From NCBI RefSeq assembly GCF_003937825.1, contig NZ_RSFW01000012.1:122019-186018 (forward strand): a DNA stretch of 64,000 nt. The letters run 5' to 3'. The position numbers and the translations under genes are program-made. Each line of letters starts with the position of its first letter. Positions within the stretch are counted from its first letter, which is position 1. Positions 43,767 through 52,571 of the stretch are shown here, in pieces. Under the pieces are notes generated by a model. That model did not search any database. It saw nothing but the letters and a program-made list of their open reading frames with translations, and was not told the origin of the DNA. This stretch comes from Mesobacillus subterraneus (GTDB taxonomy: Bacteria; Bacillota; Bacilli; Bacillales; Cytobacillaceae).

Positions 43767-44985
43767 ATGCTGGCACTTTTAATTGGATTTGCCTGATGAA
43801 TAAATAGATGAGGGTATGGCCGCTGCCAAGGATGACGAGAAGGACAGGAATGATTCGCTCTTCGTTAAAAACCGTGATTGCCCCGAGGAATAATAAGATT
43901 GAGAAAATACGTCCCAGATTCAAAAAAAGTTCCCTGACTACAATATATTCGATTCTCATTTCAGCTGCTTTCCAGCCCCTCCCAATTACATCGTAGGTCA
44001 TCGATGAATAAGGGACAAGGAGCAATGGATAAGCGATTGCAATCAGAGCTGCATATAGCAAAAGGCGGAAATAGCTTAATTCGAAAACGAGCAGGAAAAT
44101 TGCCAGGAAGAGAATGATTCCTCCGACCAGTATTGCCTTTTTCCGGTATTCTTTCTTCAGCATCCTCGAAACGAAATAATAGGCAAGGAAGGAGATTCCT
44201 GAATTGATCAGCCCGTATGTACCCAGTGCCATTTCACTGTCTGTCGCGATAAAAACAAATACAGACACGATGAAAACAAACACTCCTTCCCGTAATCCTT
44301 GAAAGAAATGGGCATTGGTGACCATACGCCAATTTTTATCATGTTTCCTCTCCGTTATGATTCGCTGAAACCAGTACTTTCCATGAGCAGGCCTGCGCTT
44401 CAGGAAAAAGCTCAGAAACACGGCAATCGAAAATAATCCAAGCGACAAACCGAATACGACGGTATACCCTGTGAATTTCTCCAGCTGGGAAATGATGAAA
44501 CCAGCAGCAACAGGTCCAATCATCCCTCCTACCGATCCAAGAATGCCAAGAAATCCATTGAAGAAATCTCGTGTTTCCGGCTCGGTAATCTCAAAGGTCA
44601 GAACGTTATAGGCAAGCCAGTAAAAACCATAGCCAATACCGAGGAGCGCTCCTAATAGGAGCAGGTAACTTGAAGCATTGGTTCCAACTAACAAAACTGT
44701 TACATAAAACAGCGCCAGAGCAATGACTCCGATCCGCAGAACGATGACCCTGTCCACTTTCTTTGCCCATCTGCCCGCAAGGATGAATGTCAGCGGCTGG
44801 GCAATTACCACGGCTAGATTATACAATCCCAAATCGGCTAGCTCACCGGATTGCTTCCATAAATAAATATTTACAAAAGTATTAGAAAGGGCAATGCTCA
44901 ATGAGTATAATCCCCCAATAACTAATAGGAGTGTTAAATCCTTTGTCAGTTCGATGTCTCCTAATAATTTCTTTACTGTGCTCAT
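43765..44985 (-). CDS. yqgE: Major facilitator superfamily transporter YqgE
   Basis: A 406-residue membrane carrier with about twelve helices. The loop between helices 2 and 3 reads GRWAKKVDRVIVLRIG, the MFS motif A region. The central loop around 195-215 is basic. It corresponds to B. subtilis yqgE, between pbpA and sodA. The substrate is not known. It stands alone with its own terminator. Confidence 0.82.
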   Translation of the reverse strand: MSTVKKLLGDIELTKDLTLLLVIGGLYSLSIALSNTFVNIYLWKQSGELADLGLYNLAVVIAQPLTFILAGRWAKKVDRVIVLRIGVIALALFYVTVLLVGTNASSYLLLLGALLGIGYGFYWLAYNVLTFEITEPETRDFFNGFLGILGSVGGMIGPVAAGFIISQLEKFTGYTVVFGLSLGLFSIAVFLSFFLKRRPAHGKYWFQRIITERKHDKNWRMVTNAHFFQGLREGVFVFIVSVFVFIATDSEMALGTYGLINSGISFLAYYFVSRMLKKEYRKKAILVGGIILFLAIFLLVFELSYFRLLLYAALIAIAYPLLLVPYSSMTYDVIGRGWKAAEMRIEYIVVRELFLNLGRIFSILLFLGAITVFNEERIIPVLLVILGSGHTLIYLFIRQIQLKVPA

Positions 44986-45080
44986 GATCGACTCCCCTTT
45001 TCTCTTGGGTAGTTTCTAACAAAGTAAAAGGGGTTATACAAGTTTTCGCATGGTCTTTTGGGGTCCGAAGAATACAAAAC

Positions 45081-45113
45081 AAAAAGAGGCTGCCTAAGAC
45101 AGCAGCCTCTTTG
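45081..45113 (-). terminator. Terminator of sodA
   Basis: AAAGAGGCTGC and GCAGCCTCTTT pair around CTAAGACA, with AAAAA on the plus strand providing the T run. Confidence 0.88.
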
Positions 45114-45124
45114 GTTAAAGCGGA

Positions 45125-45733
45125 TTATTTTGCGGAATTGTAACGGTTGTTAACTTCTTCCCAGTTAACAACGTTCCAGAATGCACCAATGTATTCAGGT
45201 CTTCTGTTCTGGTAGTTCAAGTAGTAAGCGTGCTCCCAAACGTCAAGTCCAAGAAGTGGAGTCTTGCCTTCCATTAATGGAGAATCCTGGTTTGGAGTGC
45301 TGGTAACTTCTAGTTCACCGTTGTTCACAACAAGCCAAGCCCAACCTGAACCAAAACGAGTAGTTGCAGCTTTTGAGAATTCTTCCTTGAAACCTTCGAA
45401 GCCGCCAAACTTAGAGTTGATCGCTTCTGCAAGCTCCCCAGTCGGCTCGCCGCCTCCGTTTGGAGATAGGATTTGCCAGAATAGAGTGTGGTTAGCATGT
45501 CCTCCGCCATTGTTGCGAACTGCAGTGCGCGCAGCTTCAGGAACAGCGTCAAGATTTGAAATGACTTCCTCTACTGATTTGGAAAGCAGTTCTTCGTTTC
45601 CTTCCAAAGCATTGTTAAGGTTTGTCACATAAGTATTGTGGTGCTTCGTGTGGTGAATATTCATTGTTTCCTTGTCGATGTGTGGCTCTAATGCATCATA
45701 TGCATAAGGTAATTGCGGTAATTCAAATGCCAT
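45125..45733 (-). CDS. sodA: Superoxide dismutase (Mn)
   Basis: Converts superoxide to hydrogen peroxide and oxygen. The 202-residue protein carries the four metal ligands in [16 protein letters not shown] N-terminal sequence (H27), H82 region [10 protein letters not shown], and [20 protein letters not shown] with Gly before His and the overall sequence fit Mn enzymes of Bacillus. The ATG at 45733 follows AGGAGGATGTTAAA. A 15-bp inverted repeat resembling a PerR/Fur-type box lies 59 bases upstream. Confidence 0.96.
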   Translation of the reverse strand: MAFELPQLPYAYDALEPHIDKETMNIHHTKHHNTYVTNLNNALEGNEELLSKSVEEVISNLDAVPEAARTAVRNNGGGHANHTLFWQILSPNGGGEPTGELAEAINSKFGGFEGFKEEFSKAATTRFGSGWAWLVVNNGELEVTSTPNQDSPLMEGKTPLLGLDVWEHAYYLNYQNRRPEYIGAFWNVVNWEEVNNRYNSAK

Positions 45734-45791
45734 TTTAACATCCTCCTATGTATCGTGTTTCATTTTCAGAACATATCTAATTATTCAGATA

Positions 45792-45806
45792 TTAGAATCG
45801 TTCTAA
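45792..45806. promoter_or_regulatory. PerR/Fur-family-like inverted repeat upstream of sodA
   Basis: TTAGAATCGTTCTAA is a 7-1-7 inverted repeat with 11 of 14 arm positions matching the PerR consensus TTATAATNATTATAA. PerR regulates peroxide defence genes in Bacillus; sodA is not a classical member in B. subtilis, so this needs support. Confidence 0.45.
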
Positions 45807-46065
45807 AAATGCTTCAAGATTAGATTACCAAAGAACGGTAACCGATTCAAATAAAATGCCTCATTCAACGAATATAAAATTTCCTTATTCCAGTTTTTTT
45901 ATTCACTAAAATCAGAATGAAAAACCAGGTTCTTTCGTCATTCTACCGTCTTGGTCCTATCAGCATGAAGTTTCGAAAAATCGACAATATTGCTGAAATG
46001 CCCTTCTGTCAACGATTTATGTCGCAGCCCCCCACTATCCAGTTCCATATAATCCCAAAACACCG

Positions 46066-46094
46066 TTGACATAGTAGCAACAATTCTTTTAAAT
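46066..46094 (+). promoter_or_regulatory. Promoter of the FNR-type regulator gene
   Basis: A perfect TTGACA (46066-46071), a 17-base spacer and TTAAAT (46089-46094) lie 38 bases before the start codon. Confidence 0.6.
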
Positions 46095-46131
46095 CAAAAG
46101 TGTAGAGAGGCATTATAAGGAGACGATCCTC

Positions 46132-46824
46132 ATGGACAAAAATATTTCATTATACAGTTTACTGCTGCAAAATTTCATCGATAAGGAAACAATCCAGAAA
46201 ATCAAGCCAGACACGCTCCTGTTCCAGGAAGAGGAAAATGTTCAAAATATATATATCATCCTCAGTGGAAGTGTGTCCGTTGGGCGTGTCCATATGAAAG
46301 GAAAAGAATTTATCCTTAAGATTCTTAATGGCGAGGAAATGATCGTCGAATATGAATTGTTCAGGCATTCTCCCCGTTATCATTTTTCAGCAAAGACTCT
46401 TACAGAGTGTGAAATTCTCATGATTAAAAAAGAGCAGTTCGAGGAATTTGTTTTAGATGATCAAACGGCCATGAATGCGCTGGTAAGATGGCTTAGCACG
46501 AGATATCTCAAAGCGCAGATGAAGTGCCAGGACTTGATCATGAACGGTAAAAAAGGCGGCCTTTACTCGATCCTCATTCGTCTTTGCAACAGCTACGGCG
46601 TAATGACAGACGACGGCATTCTGATCGATTTGCCGCTCACACACCAGGAGCTTGCCAACCTCACATACGGCACTCGTGAGGTTGTCCAGAGAATGCTGAA
46701 GGAATTGCGTGAAAAAGACATCATTGCTTATGACCAGCTGAAATTCACTGTTAAAAATCTCGCCTATTTGAAAAGAGAAGTTGATTGCCAGAACTGTTCC
46801 TTTGAGATTTGCGGGCTTAATTGA
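46132..46824 (+). CDS. Crp/Fnr-family regulator with C-terminal Fe-S cysteine motif
   Basis: A 230-residue regulator with a cyclic-nucleotide-type sensor domain (about 20-115), a long dimer helix (115-140) and a winged helix (145-215; LPLTHQELANLTYGTREVVQRMLKEL recognition region). The C terminus carries C219, C222 and C227 in CQNCSFEIC, the same CX2CX4C pattern as B. subtilis FNR, which binds an oxygen-sensitive 4Fe-4S cluster there; D134 is near the position of its fourth ligand. The ATG at 46132 follows AAGGAG. It faces away from sodA. In B. subtilis fnr is elsewhere, beside nitrate genes. Confidence 0.85.
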   Translation: MDKNISLYSLLLQNFIDKETIQKIKPDTLLFQEEENVQNIYIILSGSVSVGRVHMKGKEFILKILNGEEMIVEYELFRHSPRYHFSAKTLTECEILMIKKEQFEEFVLDDQTAMNALVRWLSTRYLKAQMKCQDLIMNGKKGGLYSILIRLCNSYGVMTDDGILIDLPLTHQELANLTYGTREVVQRMLKELREKDIIAYDQLKFTVKNLAYLKREVDCQNCSFEICGLN

Positions 46825-46830
46825 TGGTCA

Positions 46831-46863
46831 AAAAAAATCGTGCAGAAATGCACGATTTTTTTC
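46831..46863. terminator. Bidirectional terminator between the FNR-type gene and yqgC
   Basis: AAAAAAATCGTGCA and TGCACGATTTTTTT pair around GAAA; the genes converge. Confidence 0.92.
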
Positions 46864-47343
46864 TTAGATAAGAATGTAAAAGTAAATGAGCATGATTGCC
46901 ATTATAATTCCCTTCGTCACTACACTGCTGACAAAGCCGACAACCGACCCGAAACCAATCTTCACCGCATCATTCAGGTTCTTTTTGTTAACCAGCAACT
47001 CGGCAAGCGCTGCTCCAAGGAATGGCCCAATCAGAATTCCAACAATCGGGATGACAAAAGGCCCGACAATCAAACCAATCGTGCTCCCCCACATCCCTGC
47101 CTTGCTTCCACCATACCTCTTAACACCTATAATGTTCGCAATGTAATCAGCCCCGAAAAGCAGGATGACGAACAGTCCCTGCACAGTCCAGAAGATCCAA
47201 TTGAACGGTTCGAATGTGAAAAATATACCGTATAAGATAAAGCCTCCAAACAAGAACAAAACACCTGGCAAAATTGGAATCACAAGGCTGGCAAAAGCAC
47301 CAACAAAAAGTATCCCGATAATGATCCAATAAACATATTCCAT
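46864..47343 (-). CDS. yqgC: DUF456 family membrane protein YqgC
   Basis: A 159-residue membrane protein of unknown function, with four or five hydrophobic segments and the family's glycine-rich repeats (GSTIGLIVGPFVIPIVGILIGPFLGA). I placed the start at the ATG at 47343 (MEYVYWIIIGILF), which has AAGGATG upstream; the frame is open for 61 more codons but that part is low-quality sequence overlapping a terminator. Synteny with B. subtilis yqgC between sodA and yqgB supports the name. Confidence 0.85.
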   Translation of the reverse strand: MEYVYWIIIGILFVGAFASLVIPILPGVLFLFGGFILYGIFFTFEPFNWIFWTVQGLFVILLFGADYIANIIGVKRYGGSKAGMWGSTIGLIVGPFVIPIVGILIGPFLGAALAELLVNKKNLNDAVKIGFGSVVGFVSSVVTKGIIMAIMLIYFYILI

Positions 47344-47372
47344 CTTTATCCATCCTTCTTTAACTTGAAATA

Positions 47373-47403
47373 AAATAAGCAAGGGTTTCCCCTTGCTTAT
47401 TTT
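47373..47403 (-). terminator. Terminator of the Na/Pi transporter gene
   Basis: AAATAAGCAAGGGG and CCCTTGCTTATTT pair around a short loop; T run on the minus strand is interrupted. Confidence 0.82.
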
Positions 47404-47407
47404 ACCA

Positions 47408-49039
47408 CTATTTCTGGTCTCCCAAAACGTATTCGGCGATGTTAACTGCGTGGTCACCGATTCGCTCCAGGTTGCTGACGATGTCAACGAAGACGATTCC
47501 TGCCTGTCCGGAACATTGTCCTTCATTCATACGAAGGATGTGCTGCTTTCTAAGCGTACGTTCCATACCGTCAATTTCATTTTCCTTCTTTACAACATCA
47601 TGTGCAATCTCGATATTTTTCTGATCCAATGCCTGAAGTGCTTCTTCAACTGTACGGACTGTCAGATTGAACATGGTTTCAAGATCATCCATGGCCGTAT
47701 CGGTCATCTTCACTTTATTCGCCTGCTGGTATTCAATCAATTCGACGATATTTTCGAAGTGGTCACCAATTCTTTCAATATCGCGAACTGTATCCATCAG
47801 CATGCCGTGCTCTTCTGATTCATGTGCTGTCAGAGAGCTGGTTGATAACTGTACCAGGTAATCGGTAATTTTCCGGTCAAGGTTATTGATGGCATCTTCC
47901 AGCTGTAAAGCATTATTGGAATGCTTTGTATTTTTGGTCTTTAGGAACTCGTTTGTTTCTTCCAGTCCCTTAAGAGCGAACTTACCCATGCGAAGGACTT
48001 CCTCTTTTGCCTGTCCAATAGCGATGGATGGTGATTGCTCAATGAATACAGGGTCAAGATGTTGAGCCTTGTACTCCACGATTGAATCCTCACCTGGTAT
48101 AAGCTTGGTCACAATCAGTGCTAAAATTGCAATGAAAGGCAACTGGATTAGTGTGTTTGTTGTATTGAAAATCCCGTGAGCAAATGCAATGGTCATTTCA
48201 GGATTCAGATTTAATTTAACTTTAAGCAGTTCGATCAGGGATGTAAATGGTCCCAGGATAATCAAGAATAACGTCGTACCAATCAAGTTGAAAAGCACGT
48301 GAGTAGCTGCTGCTCTTTTTGCTGCAACTGAAGTACCAATCGCTGCCAATACAGCCGTAATTGTAGTTCCGATATTGTCACCGAACAAGATTGGCAACGC
48401 ACCTTTAAGGTTGATCATGGATTCAGCATGCAAGCTCTGCAGAATACCAATCGTCGCACTTGAACTCTGTACGATTACTGTAAACACAGTACCTACAACT
48501 ACCCCTAGAATTGGGTTTGAACTCATCTGTACAGTCAAATCATGAAAAGCTTCAAGGCTTCTTAAAGGCTTCATACCGCCACTCATCAATTCGAGACCAA
48601 AGAATAGCGCCCCGAAACCAAAGACGATTTGACCAAAGTTGTGAACCTTTTTACTTTTAAAGAAGAATAGCATGATAGAACCAACTGCAATGATTGGCAA
48701 TGCATATTCACCGATATCAATACCGATGATGAATGCAGTTACAGTAGTACCGATATTCGCACCCATGATGACCCCGATTGCCTGTCTGAGTGTCATGAAC
48801 CCGGCACTTACAAGACCTACTGTGATAACCGTCGTTCCACTGCTTGTTTGCAGGAGGACTGTTACAAAAATACCTGCTAGCACGCCCATTAACGGATTTG
48901 TGGTGAAGCGGTCCAGAATATCGCGAAGTCGATCTCCTGCTGATTTTTGCAGGCCATCACCCATGAATTTAATGCCGTATAAGAAGATTCCAAGGCCGCC
49001 AAAGAACTCAAACAGCATTTCTTGTAAATTCATTTCCAT
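47408..49039 (-). CDS. Na/Pi cotransporter family protein with PhoU-like domain
   Basis: A sodium-dependent phosphate transporter of the NptA/YjbB type, 543 residues. About nine membrane helices hold two repeats of the QSS motif: LLQTSSGTTVITVG near 61-74 and VIVQSSSATIGI near 188-199. The C-terminal third (about 340-540) is a PhoU-like helical bundle with DTVRDIERIGDHFENI and VSNLERIGDHAVNIAEY. The PhoU domain and the nearby pst operon suggest a shared phosphate response. The ATG at 49039 follows GGGGTTG. B. subtilis has no such gene here. Confidence 0.9.
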   Translation of the reverse strand: MEMNLQEMLFEFFGGLGIFLYGIKFMGDGLQKSAGDRLRDILDRFTTNPLMGVLAGIFVTVLLQTSSGTTVITVGLVSAGFMTLRQAIGVIMGANIGTTVTAFIIGIDIGEYALPIIAVGSIMLFFFKSKKVHNFGQIVFGFGALFFGLELMSGGMKPLRSLEAFHDLTVQMSSNPILGVVVGTVFTVIVQSSSATIGILQSLHAESMINLKGALPILFGDNIGTTITAVLAAIGTSVAAKRAAATHVLFNLIGTTLFLIILGPFTSLIELLKVKLNLNPEMTIAFAHGIFNTTNTLIQLPFIAILALIVTKLIPGEDSIVEYKAQHLDPVFIEQSPSIAIGQAKEEVLRMGKFALKGLEETNEFLKTKNTKHSNNALQLEDAINNLDRKITDYLVQLSTSSLTAHESEEHGMLMDTVRDIERIGDHFENIVELIEYQQANKVKMTDTAMDDLETMFNLTVRTVEEALQALDQKNIEIAHDVVKKENEIDGMERTLRKQHILRMNEGQCSGQAGIVFVDIVSNLERIGDHAVNIAEYVLGDQK

Positions 49040-49133
49040 TTTTTCAACCCCTAGATTAATTTCGACAAAGATTTACAAACCTCTACTATTATGTAGGAAG
49101 TGTGAATTAAAAGTAAACTGTTTTATCTTCAAA

Positions 49134-49179
49134 TTTACAATACCTTAACATTCCGATGTAATGTTACAATAATGTTACA
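49134..49179 (+). promoter_or_regulatory. PhoP-box-like repeats between the Na/Pi transporter and yqgB
   Basis: TTTACA (49134-49139) and TTAACA (49145-49150) are 11 bases apart, and GTTACA at 49163-49168 and 49174-49179 are again 11 bases apart. This pairwise 11-base spacing of TTNACA repeats is the PhoP pattern. The repeats read towards yqgB but lie between two divergent genes, and the phosphate transporter is the more likely regulated gene by function. Confidence 0.5.
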
Positions 49180-49259
49180 AACCTGAAACTTTCTACTTGT
49201 TTATGAACCTTTTAAAAGCTAAAATAAGGGACGTGAATCTAATAGAAGGACGTGTCCTT

Positions 49260-50036
49260 ATGACTATCTTTACACAATTAGCAAAAAGCATGTATTCACC
49301 GAAAGATATCGCCAGTACTCGCTATCAGGGAATAGGCAAGACGATCCTGTATGTTTTCCTGCTGACTCTGATTTCCATATTGCCAGTTGGTTACTATATT
49401 TCCTCTGGCATTACAGAGGCTTTTGATACGGCAAAGAAATCAGTAAAAGATGATCTTCCGTCCTTTACAATCGAACAAGGTTCCTTGATCTCTGATACGA
49501 ATGCTCCTTTGACCATAACCAAGGATGAATTCACGATTATTTTTGACCCTAGTGGGGCTGTAGAAGAAAAAGATATGGCCGGGATGGACGCAACCATTGC
49601 CATGCTGCAAAATACAGCGGTACTGGCAACTGGCGGACAAACCAATGCAATTCCCTATTCCGTTTTTGCCGGTGAAAAGATGACAAAGCAAGACGTCCTG
49701 AATTTAATAGATGCTGCCGATTCCTCCCTTCCAGTTATGATCGGGCTTGTGCTCCTAGTCATTTTTGTTTTTTCAAGCGGGATGAAATTCATTGAAATTT
49801 CTCTCTTGGCTCTTTTTGGACTTCTATTAAAAAACCTTGCCGGAAAGCCCTTGCAATATAGACATTTATGGAGAATCGCCGCCTATAGTGTAACGCTCAC
49901 TACCATATTTTTTACGATTATGGGATTCTTAAAGACACCGGTACCATACAACTATGGTATTAACTGGTTTGTCAGTTCGATGATTCTCTTATTGGCAATA
50001 AAGGAAGTACCGAGCCCCCATAAGAAAGAAGGATAA
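49260..50036 (+). CDS. yqgB: DUF1189 family membrane protein YqgB
   Basis: A 258-residue membrane protein of unknown function. It starts MTIFTQLAKSMYSPKDIA, has a first membrane helix near 30-50, an extracellular domain (about 55-155, VKDDLPSFTIEQGSLISD), then three or four helices to 245. The ATG at 49260 follows AGAAGG; an ATG 21 codons earlier has no ribosome site. It matches B. subtilis yqgB. The extracellular loop resembles a substrate or ligand domain, but nothing more can be said. Confidence 0.84.
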   Translation: MTIFTQLAKSMYSPKDIASTRYQGIGKTILYVFLLTLISILPVGYYISSGITEAFDTAKKSVKDDLPSFTIEQGSLISDTNAPLTITKDEFTIIFDPSGAVEEKDMAGMDATIAMLQNTAVLATGGQTNAIPYSVFAGEKMTKQDVLNLIDAADSSLPVMIGLVLLVIFVFSSGMKFIEISLLALFGLLLKNLAGKPLQYRHLWRIAAYSVTLTTIFFTIMGFLKTPVPYNYGINWFVSSMILLLAIKEVPSPHKKEG

Positions 50037-50062
50037 AATGCGCCGCAGGGCGTATTTTTTTT
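50035..50062 (+). terminator. Terminator of yqgB
   Basis: ATGCGCC and GGGCGTAT arms around GCA, followed by eight T. Confidence 0.75.
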
Positions 50063-50198
50063 ATTTACCCATTGATCTGCGAATGAACTCCCCTTCTCAT
50101 TTTTTATACTAAAATTTCAATTTATTCTATTAAAAAGGTTCTGTCCTCTATTCTATCTGCATAAATAATGATATAAGGTGATCGAGGAGGAAGGACCT

Positions 50199-50540
50199 AT
50201 GAAAAGACTGGCAGGATTTTTAATTCTAGTGATTGTGCTTTACGCCATATACAACGACATAAGTATGGGAACCCTTCCGGCAGCGACGTCCAATGAACCT
50301 GAAACCATTGAAACAGAAAAGGCAGAAAAGCAGAAAGAGATAGATATACCATGGTTTGAACACGAGGTGCAGCCAGGTGATACCTTGCTGTCAGTGCTTG
50401 ACAGCAATTCTGACAGCCCTTTGAATGTTCCGGTGACAAAAGCGGTAGAGGATTTTAAAAAACTGAATGCCGGCACTGAGCCGCAAAAAATCAAATTCGG
50501 AAGCACCTATAAATTCCCGGACTACAGCAAACAAAATTAG
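50199..50540 (+). CDS. yqfZ: LysM-domain protein YqfZ
   Basis: A 113-residue protein with an N-terminal membrane or signal segment (4-22), an acidic linker, and one LysM domain at about 55-108 (HEVQPGDTLLSVLD to GSTYKFPDYS). LysM binds peptidoglycan or spore cortex. The ATG at 50199 lies after GGAGGAAGGACCT; the frame extends 7 codons upstream but without a ribosome site. In B. subtilis yqfZ precedes ispG (yqfY) as here. Function unknown. Confidence 0.85.
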   Translation: MKRLAGFLILVIVLYAIYNDISMGTLPAATSNEPETIETEKAEKQKEIDIPWFEHEVQPGDTLLSVLDSNSDSPLNVPVTKAVEDFKKLNAGTEPQKIKFGSTYKFPDYSKQN

Positions 50541-50657
50541 CAAAGGCTAACATTTGAAGTCTTTCCTTGTCAATTGAAGCCAAAGATTGATAAAATGGGT
50601 TTGTGCATCTTTTGGAACATCTACATGAATTCCATTTTTTAAAGGAGCGAATCACCG

Positions 50658-51755
50658 TTGAGTGAAATTATACATCGTACCAAAACCCGCCCGATCAGGG
50701 TAGGGAATTTAACTATCGGCGGCAATAATGAAGTTGTCATCCAAAGTATGACTACCACCAAGACGCATGATGTCGAAGCGACTGTTGCAGAAATCAAGCG
50801 TCTGGAAGAAGCAGGCTGCCAGATTGTCCGTGTTGCATGCCCGGATGAGAGAGCGGCCAATGCCATCCCTGAAATCAAGAAGCGAATCAACATTCCACTT
50901 GTGGTCGATATCCATTTTGATTACCGTCTTGCCCTGAAAGCAATTGAGGGGGGCGCTGATAAAATCAGGATCAACCCTGGCAATATCGGCAAGCGGGAAA
51001 AGGTAGAGGCTGTAGTAAAAGCGGCAAAAGAACGCGGGATCCCAATCAGGATTGGCGTTAACGCTGGATCCCTGGAAAGACGTATTCTTGAGAAATACGG
51101 CTACCCAACCGCAGATGGCATGGTTGAAAGTGCATTGCACCACATCAAAATCCTTGAGGACCTTGATTTCCATAATATCATTGTCTCCATGAAGGCATCC
51201 GATGTGAACCTTGCAATCGAAGCTTATGAGAAGGCAGCAAGAGCCTTTGATTATCCGCTTCACCTTGGAATCACTGAATCAGGCACATTGTTTGCCGGTA
51301 CTGTAAAGAGTGCAGCAGGCCTCGGAGCAATCCTCAGCAAAGGAATCGGCAACACAGTGAGGATTTCCTTAAGTGCCGACCCTGTAGAAGAAGTAAAAGT
51401 AGCAAGAGAGCTATTAAAGTCATTCGGCCTTGCAGCCAATGCCGCTACTTTGATTTCTTGCCCGACATGCGGCAGAATTGAGATCGACTTGATCAGCATA
51501 GCCAATGAGGTAGAGGAATACATCTCGAAGATCAAAGCACCGATCAAGGTGGCCGTTCTTGGATGTGCCGTCAACGGACCTGGTGAAGCTCGTGAAGCTG
51601 ATATCGGGATTGCCGGCGCAAGAGGAGAAGGATTGCTTTTCCGTAAAGGGGAAATCGTCCGCAAGGTTCCGGAAGAAACGATGGTGGAAGAGCTGAAGAA
51701 GGAAATCGATAAAATTGCCGAAGAAAAGCTGCGAGAGGCAGCATTACAAAAATAA
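50658..51755 (+). CDS. ispG: (E)-4-hydroxy-3-methylbut-2-enyl-diphosphate synthase IspG
   Basis: The sixth enzyme of the MEP pathway, converting MEcPP to HMBPP with a 4Fe-4S cluster and flavodoxin or ferredoxin electrons. The 365 residues form a TIM barrel ([27 protein letters not shown] sequence, RINPGNIG) and a C-terminal cluster domain with C268, C271, C303 and E310 ([17 protein letters not shown]). The TTG at 50658 follows AAAGGAG. The next MEP enzyme, ispH, lies 8 kb downstream in the same window. Confidence 0.97.
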   Translation: MSEIIHRTKTRPIRVGNLTIGGNNEVVIQSMTTTKTHDVEATVAEIKRLEEAGCQIVRVACPDERAANAIPEIKKRINIPLVVDIHFDYRLALKAIEGGADKIRINPGNIGKREKVEAVVKAAKERGIPIRIGVNAGSLERRILEKYGYPTADGMVESALHHIKILEDLDFHNIIVSMKASDVNLAIEAYEKAARAFDYPLHLGITESGTLFAGTVKSAAGLGAILSKGIGNTVRISLSADPVEEVKVARELLKSFGLAANAATLISCPTCGRIEIDLISIANEVEEYISKIKAPIKVAVLGCAVNGPGEAREADIGIAGARGEGLLFRKGEIVRKVPEETMVEELKKEIDKIAEEKLREAALQK

Positions 51756-51761
51756 CCCATA

Positions 51762-51796
51762 AAAATGCCCGGGAATAAATTCCCGGGCATTTTTTG
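51762..51796 (+). terminator. Terminator of ispG
   Basis: AAAATGCCCGGGAA and TTCCCGGGCATTTT pair perfectly with a short loop and six T; usable by both convergent genes. Confidence 0.92.
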
Positions 51797-51816
51797 GCTT
51801 TGCATTTTCAAAGCCG

Positions 51817-52371
51817 TCAAAAGAACGGCAGGATGAAGATGCCAACCAGGATCGAAATTGCCCCGATCACAATTGCCCACGTTCCGATAGCGGATCCTCT
51901 TCTGCGGGCCATAAAGCCAAGGACAATCCCGGCTGCTCCGAAAAGAACAGGTAAAATAAACAGCGACAAGATCGAAAGGGCAAGAGCGGAATAGGCAAGC
52001 CCTCGTCCTCCAGTTTCTGTACTTTCTTCTTCTGACCTTCTTGTTATAGCAGGCGCAGGTGCAGCGATTTCAGCCGCCGTTTCTTCACGGTAGCTTTCTT
52101 CACGTGCAGGTCTGGCAATGGCCGTTATTTCCTGATAGTGCTCTTCACGACCAGAATCGGCAATTGCCGTCATTTCCTGATAGTCCTTTTCACGAGCAGG
52201 TTCAGCAATCGCTGTCATTTCCTGATAGTGTTCATCACGAACAGGTGCAGCGATTTCGGTTGCTGTTTCTTCCTGAAAAATCTCGTCACGAGCATCCCTG
52301 ATCGTGATGACATCCTGCTTAGGTTCAGTAATATATTCAGTACCAATCTGATTTCGTTCTTGGTCTGCCAC
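51817..52371 (-). CDS. yqfX: Membrane protein YqfX with repeated N-terminal segment
   Basis: A 184-residue protein. The C-terminal 60 residues are two membrane helices (SALALSILSLFILPVLFGAAG and TWAIVIGAISILVGIFILPFF) joined by a basic loop, the DUF4190-like form of B. subtilis YqfX. The N-terminal part is unusual: about five copies of a 15-residue unit (R-E-E-H-Y-Q-E-M-T-A-I-A-x-P-A). GTG at 52371 follows GAGGG and is preferred to an ATG ten codons upstream. The repeat arm should be cytoplasmic and helical. Confidence 0.8.
   Translation of the reverse strand: MADQERNQIGTEYITEPKQDVITIRDARDEIFQEETATEIAAPVRDEHYQEMTAIAEPAREKDYQEMTAIADSGREEHYQEITAIARPAREESYREETAAEIAAPAPAITRRSEEESTETGGRGLAYSALALSILSLFILPVLFGAAGIVLGFMARRRGSAIGTWAIVIGAISILVGIFILPFF
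52072..52300 (-). repeat. 45-bp coding tandem repeat in yqfX
   Basis: Five imperfect units encode about 15 residues each, with recurrent ATTTCCTGATAGT on the plus strand near 52127, 52172 and 52217. Units 2-4 are most alike; the outer units are degenerate (ETATEIAAP). The copy number probably changes by slippage. Confidence 0.85.
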
Positions 52372-52571
52372 TTTAATCCCTCGCTTTCTTAAGTGGAGCA
52401 TTTATTATTGTTTACGGGCAAGAGCGATTTCAACATGCCAATGTTTGTCTAAGTTTCCTATCTAAAAATGAAGAGGCAAACGAATGTGGTGTTTCGCTGG
52501 GAAAGTAAATCTTTTGTGTACTTTGAACATTTGGTAAGATGAAGGAAAGATCTTTTGTAAGGAGCAGAATG

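Larger units (their letters stand above)
45734..46131. other. Divergent intergenic region between sodA and the FNR-type regulator
   Basis: About 400 bases. It contains the PerR-like box (45792-45806) near sodA and a sigma-A type promoter for the regulator (46066-46094). The middle 250 bases show no frame with a ribosome site and no strong hairpin. Confidence 0.5.

Noticed and set aside
47344..47526. A 61-residue N-terminal extension of yqgC
   Set aside because: It runs across a terminator and into the end of the transporter gene; the internal ATG has the proper Shine-Dalgarno and family start.
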